A stretch of DNA of 64,000 bases from assembly GCA_020064725.1 (NCBI GenBank), contig JAGTWJ010000019.1, positions 4,464,001 through 4,528,000 on the forward strand, written 5' to 3'. The notes below the pieces were generated by a model. That model made no database searches. It was given only the letters and a program-made list of their open reading frames with translations, and was not told the DNA's origin. The translations under genes and the position numbers were made by a program. This stretch comes from Drechslerella dactyloides. Lineage: Eukaryota; Ascomycota; Orbiliomycetes; Orbiliales; Orbiliaceae. This document shows, piece by piece, positions 51,045 to 62,204 of this stretch (positions are counted from its first letter, which is position 1; every line of letters starts with the position of its first letter).

Positions 51045-52529
51045 ATGGCCGACAGCGCGGCGGGCGACGAGGGGGTCAGGCGCGAGGTCTACGAGCGGGT
51101 CACGACGTTTTTCCTGCGGCACCGATACGAGGAAGTGTAAGTCCAGCTGCTGTATCTTTGCGATTTACCCATCCGTCTGTCTGCAAGATGCGTATCGAGA
51201 TGCATCTACAGGATTCGTCTTGCATATTTGTCCATCCGCGATATCAGATATCGCCATACCGCATTATCTTTCGCGCGGCTACAGTGATCATGATAACTAT
51301 ATAAGAGTTTATGCAGCGAGAACTCAGACTGACAGGTAAGCGCGTATGACAGCCAGATAGAGTTCCTGCCATTCTACCCTGTGCCCGACAGCTACATCTA
51401 CACCGAGGCCACCTCTGTCGGCATCCCCAAATCCTCCCTCCTAAAGGCCTTCCAACACGCCCACAAACTCTTCTTCGACACCCTGCAGTCCTCGTCGCCA
51501 TCCAGGTCCCAATCTTCTCTTTCAGTTCTTCTTGCGGCCAGCACCGTCCTTCTCCTGCACGACTCGGAGCACCTGACCGCCATCAACACTCGCAAACGCC
51601 TCCTCCTCTCCGCCTTCCCGCCAGCTTCACCATTGGCGACCTCTGCAGCGGCCGTAACCGCACCCAGACCGCAGTCGCAAGGACAAGGCCACTCACAGGC
51701 CGTCCAGCACGAGCCACCGCTAGTAACACCGTACACAGAGCTGACCTTCCTCAACTCCCTCCTCACCTCCCCGCTGCACCGCCACACCAAATCCCCCCAC
51801 CTCTGGTCCCACCGCCGCTGGCTGCTGACCACCTACCCATCGCTCATCCGCCCCGTGGCACCAGGCTCCCACCCGGACGTCGCCGCCAAAGCCGCGCGGA
51901 AATGGGCGCGCAAGGAGATCTCCACCCTCCTCCGCGCAGCGGAAGCCCACCCGAAGAACTACTACGCATGGACCTTCGCGCGGTGGCTGGCGTCCGCGCA
52001 GGACGTTCGCTTCAACCATGAAGACCTCGTCGGCTGGTGCATCAAGCACACCGGCGACGTCTCAGGCTGGTCGTTCCTAGCGTGGCTGTGGATCGCTGAG
52101 CGTGACCGCTTCCGCTACTGCTGGAGTCAAGCCTCGCAGTCGTCGGCGTCGCAACCGGGAGGACAAGCCGCGAGGATGGCGATGGAGCATAGCGATACCG
52201 TCGCGCAACGGTACAACCAGCTGTTGCGTGTGATAAAGTACAGCCACGAGATCGCGCCGGGGCATGAGAGTCTGTGGCGGTTCGTCCGCGGGGTGTTGAC
52301 GCAGGATATCCTGGCTGGTGAGCACGCGGCGCTGATTGTAGGGATGCTGCGCGACTGGGATCGCGCGGAGTGGCCGTCACGTGTAGCGGACGATATCTTG
52401 AGGGAGCGTGCGCTTTTGCGAGAGCTGGTCCGGGAACTGGATAGGCGTATGTTACAGATGCAGGTGCAGTCACACGCCGGTGGTGGCGGCGGCGGTGTGG
52501 ACGCAGAGATGGTCGACCGGCCTCCTTAA
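51045..52529 (+). CDS. Protein prenyltransferase alpha-subunit repeat protein (PTAR1/Ecm9-like)
   Basis: Exons 51045-51136 and 51353-52529, joined across a 216-bp intron with donor GTAAGT (422 residues). Helical PPTA repeats are visible: HLTAINTRKRLL (about 103-115), SPHLWSHRRWLL (178-189), HPKNYYAWTFARWL (230-243), DVSGWSFLAWLW (266-277) and ESLWRFVRGVL. Animal PTAR1 is the alpha-like partner of the Rab geranylgeranyltransferase beta subunit in GGTase-3, which modifies SNARE Ykt6. The fungal homologues include Ecm9-type proteins whose role is less clear. The acidic start MADSAAGDEG and the conserved FLPFYPVPDSYIY right after the intron support the chosen splice. Its 3' end faces the 3' end of KEL3 with a 471-bp gap. 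Confidence 0.85.
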
Positions 52530-53000
52530 CGGAGTTGCCGGGTGAATATTGGGGAGTCTGGTTTACGAGATCGGTTGCGGGGCGGTCTGGATGGTATATA
52601 ATATATACACACACGGCATCATTCATACTTGTATATAGGTATATGGCGGGCTAGCTAGCGGGATTACGGGACGATGGCTGTATGTAGCTGGGTTTCCTCG
52701 GCTGGTTTCCATGCATTAACGTTGGTATGCACTTTAGTAATTATGAAAAAGCTTTCGATGATACCATGGTACCAGCTTGAAGTGTCTTTGCGACGTAGGG
52801 CTTCAGAGACAAGTAGCTGTTATTTATGCTAGCCGTGAGATGAAAGGCTTTGCTGTTGTATTCATGAACTTAACACCGAGAGTCCAGCCTCAAAGCTTAC
52901 GTCTATACATGTGCGAATTGGTATCCGACAAAACATTTGTATCGATCAGCTTCAAATATAACAAGTATATAAGTGAGATACATATACATATTATCACAGG
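52530..53000. other. Convergent 3' intergenic gap
   Basis: Between the stop codons of the PTAR1-like gene and KEL3. It carries one reverse-oriented small-element end at 52556 and a TATATA/ACACAC stretch. It presumably contains both polyadenylation regions. No gene. Confidence 0.6.
52556..52570 (-). repeat. Reverse-oriented end of the TTGTCTCG family
   Basis: The plus strand reads GTCTGGTTTACGAGA, the reverse complement of TCTCGTAAACCAGAC. It lies 27 bp after the PTAR1-like stop. Near-repeats GTTGCCGGG (52533-52541) and GTTGCGGGG (52574-52582) flank it with one mismatch, which could be a worn target duplication or chance. Confidence 0.5.
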
Positions 53001-55479
53001 CTACCGCCTCCTGGGCCCCCCGCTGCCGCCGCCCTCCTTCTCACCACCTGTCATAATCACGCTCTCCGTAACCCCCAGCTCTTCCAACCGCTGCTCCTCC
53101 GCCCTGACTTCCTCCCTGACATCCCACCATCTCCGCTCCGCCATCTCAAACGCCTCCTTGCGTATCTCCTTGATCGTTGTGGCTTCCGCCACGCTGGCGG
53201 GCTTGGACTTGAGGTTCTCCACGACCTCCGCTTGGAAGGCCTCAGATGTGCGGACGAAGAATTCGCGGAGGGATTCGAAGGGAAGTGGCAGCGGGAGCGT
53301 GGATTCCGGTTCTGTGACTTCGGTGGGGACGAGGGAGGTGTCTGAGAAGACGGAGGCGGTTGGCGATAGTGGTGATAGCGGCGTTTCTGCCGCTGATTGT
53401 GATTCTTTGCGAAGAGCCTGTGCATCCGTGTTAGAATTGTAAGCTCTACGTTAGAGTAAAGCTGGATAATGTATACCTTTGCCTTGCGTCCCTCCTCTTG
53501 CTTGCGCTTGATTTCCTCCGCCTTTGCCCGCTTCTCCTCATCTTCGCTACCTTCCTCCTCATCTTCGTCGTCCTCGTCCATCTCGCTGTCGTCTTCGTCG
53601 TCCTCGTCGTCGTCCTCGTCTTGGTCCATCTCGTCCTCGCCGCCAACGACGCTCTCCCGCTTGAATATCTGCACCACGCCGTCCAGTTTATCCAAGTTGA
53701 CGCGATACATCTCGTCGAACGTCACCTCGACATCGCCCTTTTCGAACGTGCCGCCATACATGTACAGCCAGTCGCCCTGCACTGCCAGCGCGCAATTGAA
53801 CCTCGGCGCCGGGAGCGTCAGCGACGGCTCAATTTTCGCCAGCGGGTTCTTCTCGTCGTCTTCCTGGTCCTTGTCGACCTCCATGGGGAGCGGTGCATCC
53901 TGCGGCTCGATACCGGCTTTATTTTCTAATAATGCTAGGTTCTTCAACAGCTCGAGCTCGTCCTGCTTCCCTCTGTCTCTTCTCCCAACGGCGCCCCCAT
54001 CGGCACCACCGTCTTTGCGAGCGATCTTTTTCGCTTTGCGCATCTTGACCTCCCAGAACCGGTTCTGACCGACAGCGTACACCCACATGTCGTCGAAGAA
54101 GCGAGATTCCAGCGCCTCCTCCGAGTCTTCAACGTCGTACACCCCGCCAAACATCACGCCGCGACCGCGGTGGTGCGCCATTGTGATGCCCACGCGTGTG
54201 GCAGGCATGTTGCCGGGCTTCTTGCGCTTTTCCCATCGTGACAGCTTGGGCTCGTTGGCGTTGATTCGTAGCAGCCAGGAGTCCGTGTGGTAGTGTGGCA
54301 GGTCTTTTATCTTTTGGCCGAGGTTTTTCTTCTTGTGAGACTGTTGCTGCTGTTGGTTTTGTTGCGAGGCTTTCACGCGGCTGTAGCCGCCGAAGAGGAC
54401 GGCGCCGTGGTCGTGCGGGAGGAAGGAGAAGGAGGAGCGGGCGGCGGGGTAGGCGAGGTAGGATGCTGGTGGGGGGACGGCGGTCCAGGTGTGGGTGTTT
54501 GTGTCGAAGAGGTATAGGTCGTTGAGATACTTTGTAGTGATGTTGGAAGTGGCCTGGAAGCCGCCGAAGAGGATGATATAGTTCTGCAGCGTCGAGGTTA
54601 GTATATTGTAGCCGCGGGCGTCAAAAATGAGAGTGTGTAGCTACCTTCCAGTAGGTCATCCGGTGGCCGCTACGACCTGCAATTCCACATATGGTGTCAA
54701 ACGATATTCCAATGAAGATCAGTCGAGGTTCTAGATGCATATGTATACGCACCACTTGGTGTCCCCTTGCCCTCGATCTTCATCCACTCTCTCGTCGAGC
54801 AATCGAGCTTCCAAAAGTCCGCGTAATGGTAGAAGATGCCCTGCTTCGGACTGCTGAACTCGCCGCCGAACAACCATAGCTCCGGCTTACCCTGCCCGCC
54901 CATCGTCATCGCAGCTCCGGAGCGGGGCATGGGCGAGTTCGAAGACATGTAAGACCTCCATTCGTTGCGCTAGTGCTTGAAGGAGATGCAGTCAGCGTTG
55001 GTCGTTCGGGTTCCGGGGAAAGGGAGGGTCGCAGCAGCAGCAGCGGCGGTTGGTACCTCGGTATGATAGACGTAGAGGTCGTTGTAGAACTTGGCGACAG
55101 GCGGGGTGCCGGTGAAGATCTCGCCGCCGAAGAGGAACAGCTCGCGGGCGTTGGTGGGGTGGGGCATGAACAGGGAGTTTGCGCGGACGGGCGGCGGCTG
55201 GTCGCAGATGGCCTCCTGTATGGCCATATGCTGGGCTTGCTGTCACGGAGAGGGCAATCAGCGAAGAGGCTCGGTGGGCGAGTGTAATGGCGAGCGAGTG
55301 GGGTTCACCTTCTGCTTGTACTCCTCGAGGATGGCGTCGATGTCCTGGTCGTCTGAGTCGGATTCATCGTTCGGGCGCTTCTTCGAGACCTTCTTTTCCT
55401 TCTTGGCGGCCTTTTTGGAGGTCTTTGCGGCGGAGCGGGCCTTCTTTTCGGCGGCCTTGGCCTTTTTGTCCTTGGCCAT
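53001..55479 (-). CDS. KEL3: Kelch-repeat protein Kel3 / KLHDC4
   Basis: Minus-strand exons 55479-55309, 55239-55057, 54969-54753, 54676-54645 (32 bp), 54583-53477 and 53417-53001, all in phase (708 residues). The N-terminus is the lysine-rich coiled coil typical of the family (MAKDKKAKAAEKKARS ... SDDQDIDAILEEYKQ). Kelch repeats follow, with recognisable blades ELFLFGGE, ELWLFGGEF with FYHYADFWKL, GRSGHRMTYW, YIILFGGF, GVMFGGVYD and WLYMYGGTF. Next comes an extremely acidic Asp/Glu run, then a DUF4110-type C-terminal domain (LREFFVRTSEAF ... RKEAFEMAERRWW). Kel3 proteins are cytoplasmic and of uncertain role. The small fourth exon encodes the diagnostic GRSGHRM. It is divergent from the oxysterol-binding protein gene, sharing a 1.1-kb promoter region. 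Confidence 0.9.
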
Positions 55480-56555
55480 GGTGGGGGGACGTCAACTAGA
55501 ATTGGCGATAGAATGATATTGGATGGAGGTGAGGTTGAGTTCAATTGAATGTTGGTGTGGATGGTGGGGTTGCTTCCCGGAGCATTGGCCCGGAGCCCGG
55601 AGCGCCAAGACATATCCGGCGGCTGGACCGGGCGGCTCCGGGAGGCCCCGGGCGGGATGGCTGGGCGGCGCGGAGGGCAGAAAACCGGCGGGAGGCCTTT
55701 GACGGCAGAGTTTGCGGAGCTGATTGGCCGGCGGAGGGAACGCCCGTCCCCGCTGACGTACGTCGATTACATCGATCTGACTCTGCTGCCCACCCTTGAA
55801 CCTGAATCTGCCAAAGAAGAAGAAGAAGAAGAGCAGGTTGAGATTGAAGGAGCTAGCGCCGGGCGGCGGGTGTCATTGGCTGTGGTGGGCGGGTTCCTGG
55901 CCCTGCTGCCTTGATATTGCACAACTGCGCCCTTCTGCTTGCATTCCAGAATTCACCACCTTGCATCATAGCGGGCTCGAAATCTTAATTCCATTCCATC
56001 GGCTCCTCCTCCGCCATCGCACCGTCTGTCATTCGCCCGCTGCTCCAGAGGCCTCGAAGTCGGAATAGCCACATTCCAGCGTCTGCCAGCACCACGAGGC
56101 TTCCGTCGGCTGCCTGCTCCGTTCCCGGCGCTGCGTCCACGGACTGGCCAAGTTGCGAGACGTCCATTCTGCATCCTCCGCTGCCTCCGTGCCCTACGAG
56201 CTAGCCGAGCGACATCTGCGTGTGCGTGCTTGTATGATATCAGCCTGCCTGCCGGATCGATCGCCGGACGACGTAGCTCGACTGCCTGGCCACCCGCTGC
56301 TCCCGGTCGCCCTCGCGAATAAGACCGTCCAAGTATATACACCTCTCGCGCCCGTCCACATCTCACCTCCATCCCATCCCACCTCCCGTCTGCCCGCCCT
56401 CTCTGCTCCGCTAGCTATCCGTTGTCGAAACTCCGTGTATCTTAGAAAGAAACAAATACCTCCATCGCCAGACGTTGAATAATCTTCTCGGTCTAACATC
56501 ATCTCTGCTCGCATCCGCTACAGTGTTAGGATCTTACGCTTCTTGGACTTCCGGC
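55480..56555. promoter_or_regulatory. Shared divergent promoter region
   Basis: 1.08 kb between the start codons of KEL3 (minus) and the oxysterol-binding protein gene (plus). It contains a GC-rich stretch near 55580-55720 and a C/T-rich part before 56555. Open frames inside (for example 55549-55914) have no domain and are GC-composition artefacts. Any co-regulation is inference. Confidence 0.5.
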
Positions 56556-58387
56556 ATGTTCGGCGGACACGGACCGCACATCCCTCACGTCACCGGCCGA
56601 CGTCGCGGCTCTACGACTTCTAGTATGCCATGAGACTCCGTCCGTGAAGCTTTTCCGCTGGCAGTACGTGCTAATTCCATCCGCCCACAGGCAGAAAGTC
56701 GGACGAAGGCGAGCACTCGGACCCTTCCGGCGAGGATGACACCACTGTTGTCGACGAGGGCGAGAAGAGCAGTGAGTTCTCCACTCCTTCTGGTGTCTAA
56801 CCTGATGTCAATATTAACAGTCGATAGTGCTGCTCGCCATCATCTCCCAGCTGAAACCCGGAGCCGACCTGAGCAGGATAACCCTCCCCACGTTCATTCT
56901 GGAACCCAGATCTATGCTGGAAAGAATCACGAAGTTCGTATAGAGGCAACCGTTTCTAAATCGAAATTACATCCCGAAGACTAACGAGCTCGAATCTCCA
57001 GCTTCATGCAGCACCCCGAAACCCTGCTCCCGATGACCACGATAGATGACCCTGTGGAGCGGTTCGTCTCCGTAGTCAAGTTCTACCTAAGCGGATGGCA
57101 CCTGAAACCGCCGTACGTCCTGACTTCTCTCCTTCGCATAGCTGGGGCTTGAATAGTCGATTATTAACATACCTGGCCCGCACAGTGGTGTAAAAAAGCC
57201 GTTGAATCCCATCTTAGGCGAACAATTCGCATGCTACTGGGAGCTGCCCGACAAGACCAAGGCCTACTACATCTCCGAACAAACCTCGCATCACCCTCCC
57301 AAATCCAGCTACTTCTACATGGCTCCCTACCACCACGTCCGGATAGACGGGACGCTAAAGCCCAGATCCAGGTTCCTGGGCAACTCGGCAGCAAGCATGA
57401 TGGAAGGCGTGAGCTTGCTGACCCTCCTTAACAAGGGCAAGCCGGGCGTCGGCGAGAAATAGTACGTCTACAAGCTCAGATAGAGCTGGAACAGCAGCTA
57501 ACACCTTGTCATTAGCATCCTGAATCAGCCAAACATCTACGTCCGCGGCATCCTCTTCGGTGCGATGAAGTACGAGCTCGGTGACCACGTCTACGTCAAA
57601 TGCCCAGAAAACAACCTCGTTGCAGATATCGAATTCCGGGTCAAGGGCTTCTTCATGGGCACCTACAACGCGATACAAGGCGCAATCAAGAACGAAAAGA
57701 CTGGCGAGATCCTCTACGAGATCACGGGCAAGTGGAACGAAGAAATGTACATCAAAGACGAAGTGGTACGACACCCTACACCCCAGAGATCGTGCGCATG
57801 AATGCTAATAGCGATCCTACTATCAGACCGGCAGGACGGAGCTGCTTTTCGACGCTACAAACGCAAAGCCCTCTCTACCTCTCGTCCGGCCGATCGCCGA
57901 GCAGACTGAGAAGGAATCACAGCTGTTATGGGAACCAACTATCAAGGCGTTGCTGAGGAAAGACCAGGATGCGGCGACAGACGAGAAGATCAAAGTTGAA
58001 GAGAAGCAGCGTTCGGACACGAGAAAACGGGAAGCAGACGGTATTGAATGGGTACCGCAACTATTCAAGCCGACTACGGAGTACGGCCTCGACTATATCA
58101 TCAACGCAAACATGTATGTTTCACCCTAGTCCCTTTTACATACATGGACTGAACACTAACCTCTGGCGCGAAAAAACAGTGATGGAAAAGACCCCGAAAC
58201 TCTCGAGAAACAAATGTTATCAATCACACCGATACTACCTGGCAGTCACTCTCACGGCAAATTCGCGATCCCGCCGCATCAGAACCACCCGACAACAGTA
58301 ACAAACTTTACAGAGGGAGAGCACGAGCCGCATCTGCTCGAACCAGATACACTGAAACACACGAGCAGACAAGCCCCATCGACATGA
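56556..58387 (+). CDS. Short oxysterol-binding protein (ORP/Osh, lipid-binding domain only)
   Basis: Sterol or phospholipid transfer protein of the OSBP family, without a PH or ankyrin domain. Exons: 56556-56622, 56691-56771, 56828-56933, 57002-57112, 57186-57461, 57516-57765, 57827-58113 and 58180-58387 (461 residues). Family landmarks: LPTFILEPRSMLERITNF (lid region), KKPLNPILGEQF and the OSBP signature EQTSHHPP at about residues 153-160, whose His pair contacts phosphoinositide. Next come YVRGILFGAMKYELGD and FFMGTYN. A Lys/Glu-rich helix leads to WVPQLFKP. The third exon's acceptor (TAG at 56825-56827) and donor (GTTCGT at 56934) were chosen because they restore the conserved reading; both are weaker than neighbouring alternatives. 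Osh subfamily and cargo cannot be fixed from sequence alone. Confidence 0.88.
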
Positions 58388-60225
58388 TCCAACGTCCGGC
58401 CGGTCCCCTAGGGGACAGACGCAAACCCCATCTGACACCATTGCCTATGAGTGCGTCCGTGCCAATCGCACGGTCGTGTAAGCCTAGGCAAACATGGCCT
58501 GTGCTTACATCCATGGATGCACAGGAACCGACCGGCCAGGCTGACAATGGAAATAACGTTACGGGCTCTACTTTTCCTGGAAATAGGTTATCTCCGACCG
58601 CCGAGGAAAGATATATCTGCTGTTTGGAGTTCTTTGTGTCTTATTTTCTGCCTCCTTCGGATACCATGTACGCTTTTCTGCTAAAACAAGCCCGGATACC
58701 TTCGGATTCGGTAACATGACCGCGCCACACTTTTTTTGACTTTTATTACTTGGGGCCCGCTTACTAGCTTGGGAGCTACCCCTCTTCGGAACACGGAGCA
58801 TTCAACATCCGATATACGTGATACTTGATTTCTAGCTTGGCTTTTCGCTTTGTAGGCTAGCCAGCGAGTGGAGGAACGTACACACATACATTTACAGGCA
58901 CGCTGGCGGTGGCACCGGTCTGGGCTGAGACCGGGGCTGCCTCGGGCAAGTCTCGGGCACAGACGGCTTTTTTTCTTCCGATTGCTTGTCGTTTGGATTT
59001 CTGGCCATCTACACGCGCAGTTTGTTCAGCTTTTTCTCTTTTCTGTCGATTTTTGGTTTTTTCAGGATCGCGGGATTGTGATGAGTTTAAGTTTATTGGG
59101 AAATGTGTATCGCATAGACGCCGTAATTATCTCCTTGTTTTCGTTTCTGCTTTTAAACCGTTTTCTTGAAACCTTCAGTGACGGTGTATACATATGTCTG
59201 TATGGCGGTTTGAGGTACTTTGCTAGGGCCTACTGTTGAGGTACAAGTAGATATATCGTACAAGCACGAGCAAGCACCAGTCCTAGACGTACGAAAAGCA
59301 TAAAAAAAAGTATTAAAAGGCTTTAGGGAGGATTGATACACTCTAGTGATCCAACAGGCCGCTGCATGCAGTAGATTCTCTGTATTTCAAACTCATGCTC
59401 GTAAATGCAGTTGTGACCAAACCCCACGCTGCTCTGGTTTTGGATACATCGTATAAATTTAGACGAGTTTATACTTCGGAAATAACTGGCTGCAAACCGA
59501 TACTTCCAACATGTCAATCGAGAATATCGAATGACTATTAATATAATCAAACGGCTCATACTCATGATTACGTAGCTGTGGTACGTTACACAAGAGCTAG
59601 CTCCAGCACCCGCTTGTCTCATAGCCAGCGACTGGCTGATACAGGCGTTGAGGTTTGCGTAGACAATGTACTGTGCATAAATCCGACACCCTAGATATCC
59701 ATACATAACCTTCCGGGTATATACATATATACCTAGGTACTTATATCTATAAATTATGTACCAGTAACGAAGCGGATACGCCGAATGCTTACAAGATATG
59801 CATGGACGACCCCATATAGCCAAGGTTACCCTAACAAGCGAATGAGCAGGCTATGGGTATAATTTGTGAATATGTACAGGAATATAAGTATCACGGACGG
59901 GAGCATCGCGTGGTAGAAGATGTATGTATGTATGATCGATTCGATCAAGATCAGGACGTCCACGTACGCTCCCTTTCGTGAGCTAGTCGTGACGTCTTGT
60001 CGCTCGTTTCGGAGTCCATGGTGATAGCCGTCCTGCCAATCGCCGTTCTGAAGACCCTGTGTATAAACAGAATACCTGCCTGTACTAGCACTGGTATCGA
60101 TGCAGTATACGGGATCTATACACCCGTGCCTACGATATATTCAAACCTTCAATGTTGCCACGATAAAGGCATATATGCGGCCCTCTACTCTCCAGTGACG
60201 ATAGAATATCACATGCATTCGCTCG
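58388..60225. other. Convergent 3' intergenic region
   Basis: 3' flanks of the oxysterol-binding protein and the Tim17-like gene. T-rich tracts near 58970-59060 fit 3' untranslated sequence. No gene recognised. Confidence 0.5.
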
Positions 60226-61076
60226 TCACCGGTCGTGGTCTTGCAAGCTACCTGTTGTCGCGAGCACGTTTTCCCGCCAATGCTCCTTCTTCGCGGCGCG
60301 GGCGCGGCCGACGAAGGGGTCGATCCAGGCGACGCTGTCGCCGCGGAGCGCGACGAGGAGGTCCTGTGCTGCGCCGAAGAGGAAGCCGTACCAGAGGCCG
60401 TTGCGGAGCATCAGGGCTGTTGTCTGCAGGGGTAGCTTTCCTATAATGTAGCACCGTCAGCATGATCCAGCCAAGCTGCCAAACCTCCTAGCTACGCATA
60501 GACCAGAAAAGAATCTGCGGGTGGAAATTCGAGATGGATAACGTGATATTATATTCCAGACGGGCGTCGATTGGTATACGTACTGACAACCCCGAACCAA
60601 CCTCCCGTAACCCCTCCCGCAACGACGCTCCCTCCAAAATCCACCTTGCCCCTCACCGCATCCACCGCCTCCTCCACTGCGACGAACAGCGCAACATACC
60701 CCGCCATCCCACTGCCGCGCTTCACCCCGGCCGCCACACCATCCCGCATGGCAGCATAGCTGCGCGACCGGTGATAGAAGAACCAACCCTTCTGCGAGCG
60801 CGGCAGCCGATGCGCATTCTCCGCACGGAACTGCAGCGACGCGGTATGCGTCCTCCGCAGCGCTGTCGCGACAAAAATCGTGGAGAAGGCGAAGGTCGCG
60901 CCGAGAGCGAGACGGGTGAGCGGATGGAGGTTCAGTCGGACGCGCGGCGCGGCACTCGATGTATCCGCAGTGGTAGCGGCGGCAGTCGTAGTCTTGTAAT
61001 CGCCATTGTCGGTGCCGGTGGACGGGATGGCGGGGAGAGGGTATTCGCGAGGTGGTGATGCCGATGGCGGCGGCAT
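60226..61076 (-). CDS. Tim17/Tim22/Tim23-like mitochondrial membrane protein
   Basis: Exons 61076-60584 and 60440-60226 join in phase (235 residues). The N-terminal 50 residues are Pro/Ser/Thr-rich. A first hydrophobic segment follows at about 53-70 (LALGATFAFSTIFVATAL). Then come the paired Gly-rich helices typical of the Tim17/22/23 superfamily: AAMRDGVAAGVKRGSGMAGYVALFVAVEEAVDAV and GGSVVAGGVTGGWFGV. The second exon adds LMLRNGLWYGFLFGAAQDLL. The likely site is the mitochondrial inner membrane. Whether it is a translocase subunit or a complex I assembly factor of the TIMMDC1 type is not decidable here. The acceptor at 60441 (TATAG) restores the frame with the next hydrophobic segment. Confidence 0.6.
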
Positions 61077-62204
61077 TGCATTGTCGTTGTGAAGAGTTGC
61101 GGTTGAGGTTGAAGTTCGTGGTTAGGTTTTTGTGCGACCAACGCGAAAGCGTCGGCAAACGTAACAACAAGCCTGACATGATACTGACAGGCGGCAGGCA
61201 CTAGATCTAGATCTAGATCTAAGACAAGTGCGAGCGAGGATAAGCTAAGATATCGATCTATGGACGACGGCATATTCTTATATCAGATAACGAATCTCCC
61301 GCCGTATCTAACAGAAAATTTGCAGCTACATATCTTTGGACATACTAAGGAGGGAAGATTCTATGATATTCGATTCGACCTAGTGAGCGTGATAAAACCA
61401 ACCACTCATAGCCAGCTAGCCGACGCAGCTCAGTCAGTTTGAATTCAAGCTACAGCGCTAGGCAGCTAGTTGGTAGTCGCTCCAGCGAACCAGCAGCAGA
61501 CATTTATATAAAGTGTTTCGAATTACTTTCCTTCATAACAGCTTAGTGAAATCGAATCGACAACAGTAACGGTCAGCGTTAACTTCATTTCATGAATTTA
61601 GTGTTCAACGAATCCATTTAAACCTACCAGCTTGTCTCGCAAGCCAGACGTCCCCCTTTGGGGCGGCCTGCTTCGCAGGCAAAAGGTGGCCGGGCTGGTT
61701 TACGAGACAACTACCAGCGCTTAATTACTCTCACATCTATTAGAGGTATCTTTGTCTCGGAGCTTCCATCATGTGCATCTATGTATACGGTCTACCTTTA
61801 ATTTCAATATAAACTAGCAATATCCACCTCTTCGCAGTTAGCGTTGAGCGCAGCTGAGCCAAATAAGCATTTACCTGAAATGTCCCCTCATACTGACCAA
61901 GTACCTATATTCTATTGAACGGCTCCTGAAATAGTCGCGATTCTATAAATTTAGAAAATGAATTGTACATTATGACCCTTTGTGTCCTTCGCATAACGGT
62001 AACTACCCATCGGACTCGGGCATTCCTCTGCGTTGGTTTGGCGCTGCGGGCCATCTTTCGCTAAATTGCGAACAACGAATGAGAGGAGAGACCTCGGACT
62101 CGGACTCCACTCAATATTAAAACGCCACATCATATTGACAGTTACGAAGGAAGGCGGGGTAACACAGCATACAAAACACACATCCCTGTGTAACATAATT
62201 GACC
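61077..62204. other. Intergenic region with a complete miniature element
   Basis: Divergent spacer between the Tim17-like gene and the GH105 gene. It holds an (AGATCT)3-like run at about 61203-61220, a 79-bp miniature inverted-repeat element at 61632-61710 and a weak extra match TTGTCTCGG at 61752. No gene is supported; a 60-codon frame at 61260-61442 is unrecognised. Confidence 0.55.
61632..61710. mobile_element. 79-bp miniature inverted-repeat element with 8-bp target duplication
   Basis: The left end is TTGTCTCGCAAGCCAG. The right end, reversed, is TTGTCTCGTAAACCAG; 14 of the first 16 bases match. Inside is a perfect hairpin GCCTGC-TTC-GCAGGC (61666-61680) and a CCCC-TTT-GGGG pair. The element is flanked by the perfect direct repeat CTACCAGC at 61624-61631 and 61711-61718. 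Terminal inverted repeats plus an 8-bp duplication are the marks of a non-autonomous DNA transposon; 8 bp is the size made by hAT-type transposases, though the termini do not prove that family. No transposase is in the window. This is the best-preserved copy of the family. Confidence 0.8.

Noticed and set aside
52042..52626. 194-codon frame antisense to the PTAR1-like gene
   Set aside because: It is a shadow of the GC-rich coding exon, low-complexity and without family features.
53469..54068. Serine-rich 199-codon frame antisense to KEL3
   Set aside because: The serine runs are the complement of the KEL3 Asp/Glu tract. The sense frame is clearly the real one.
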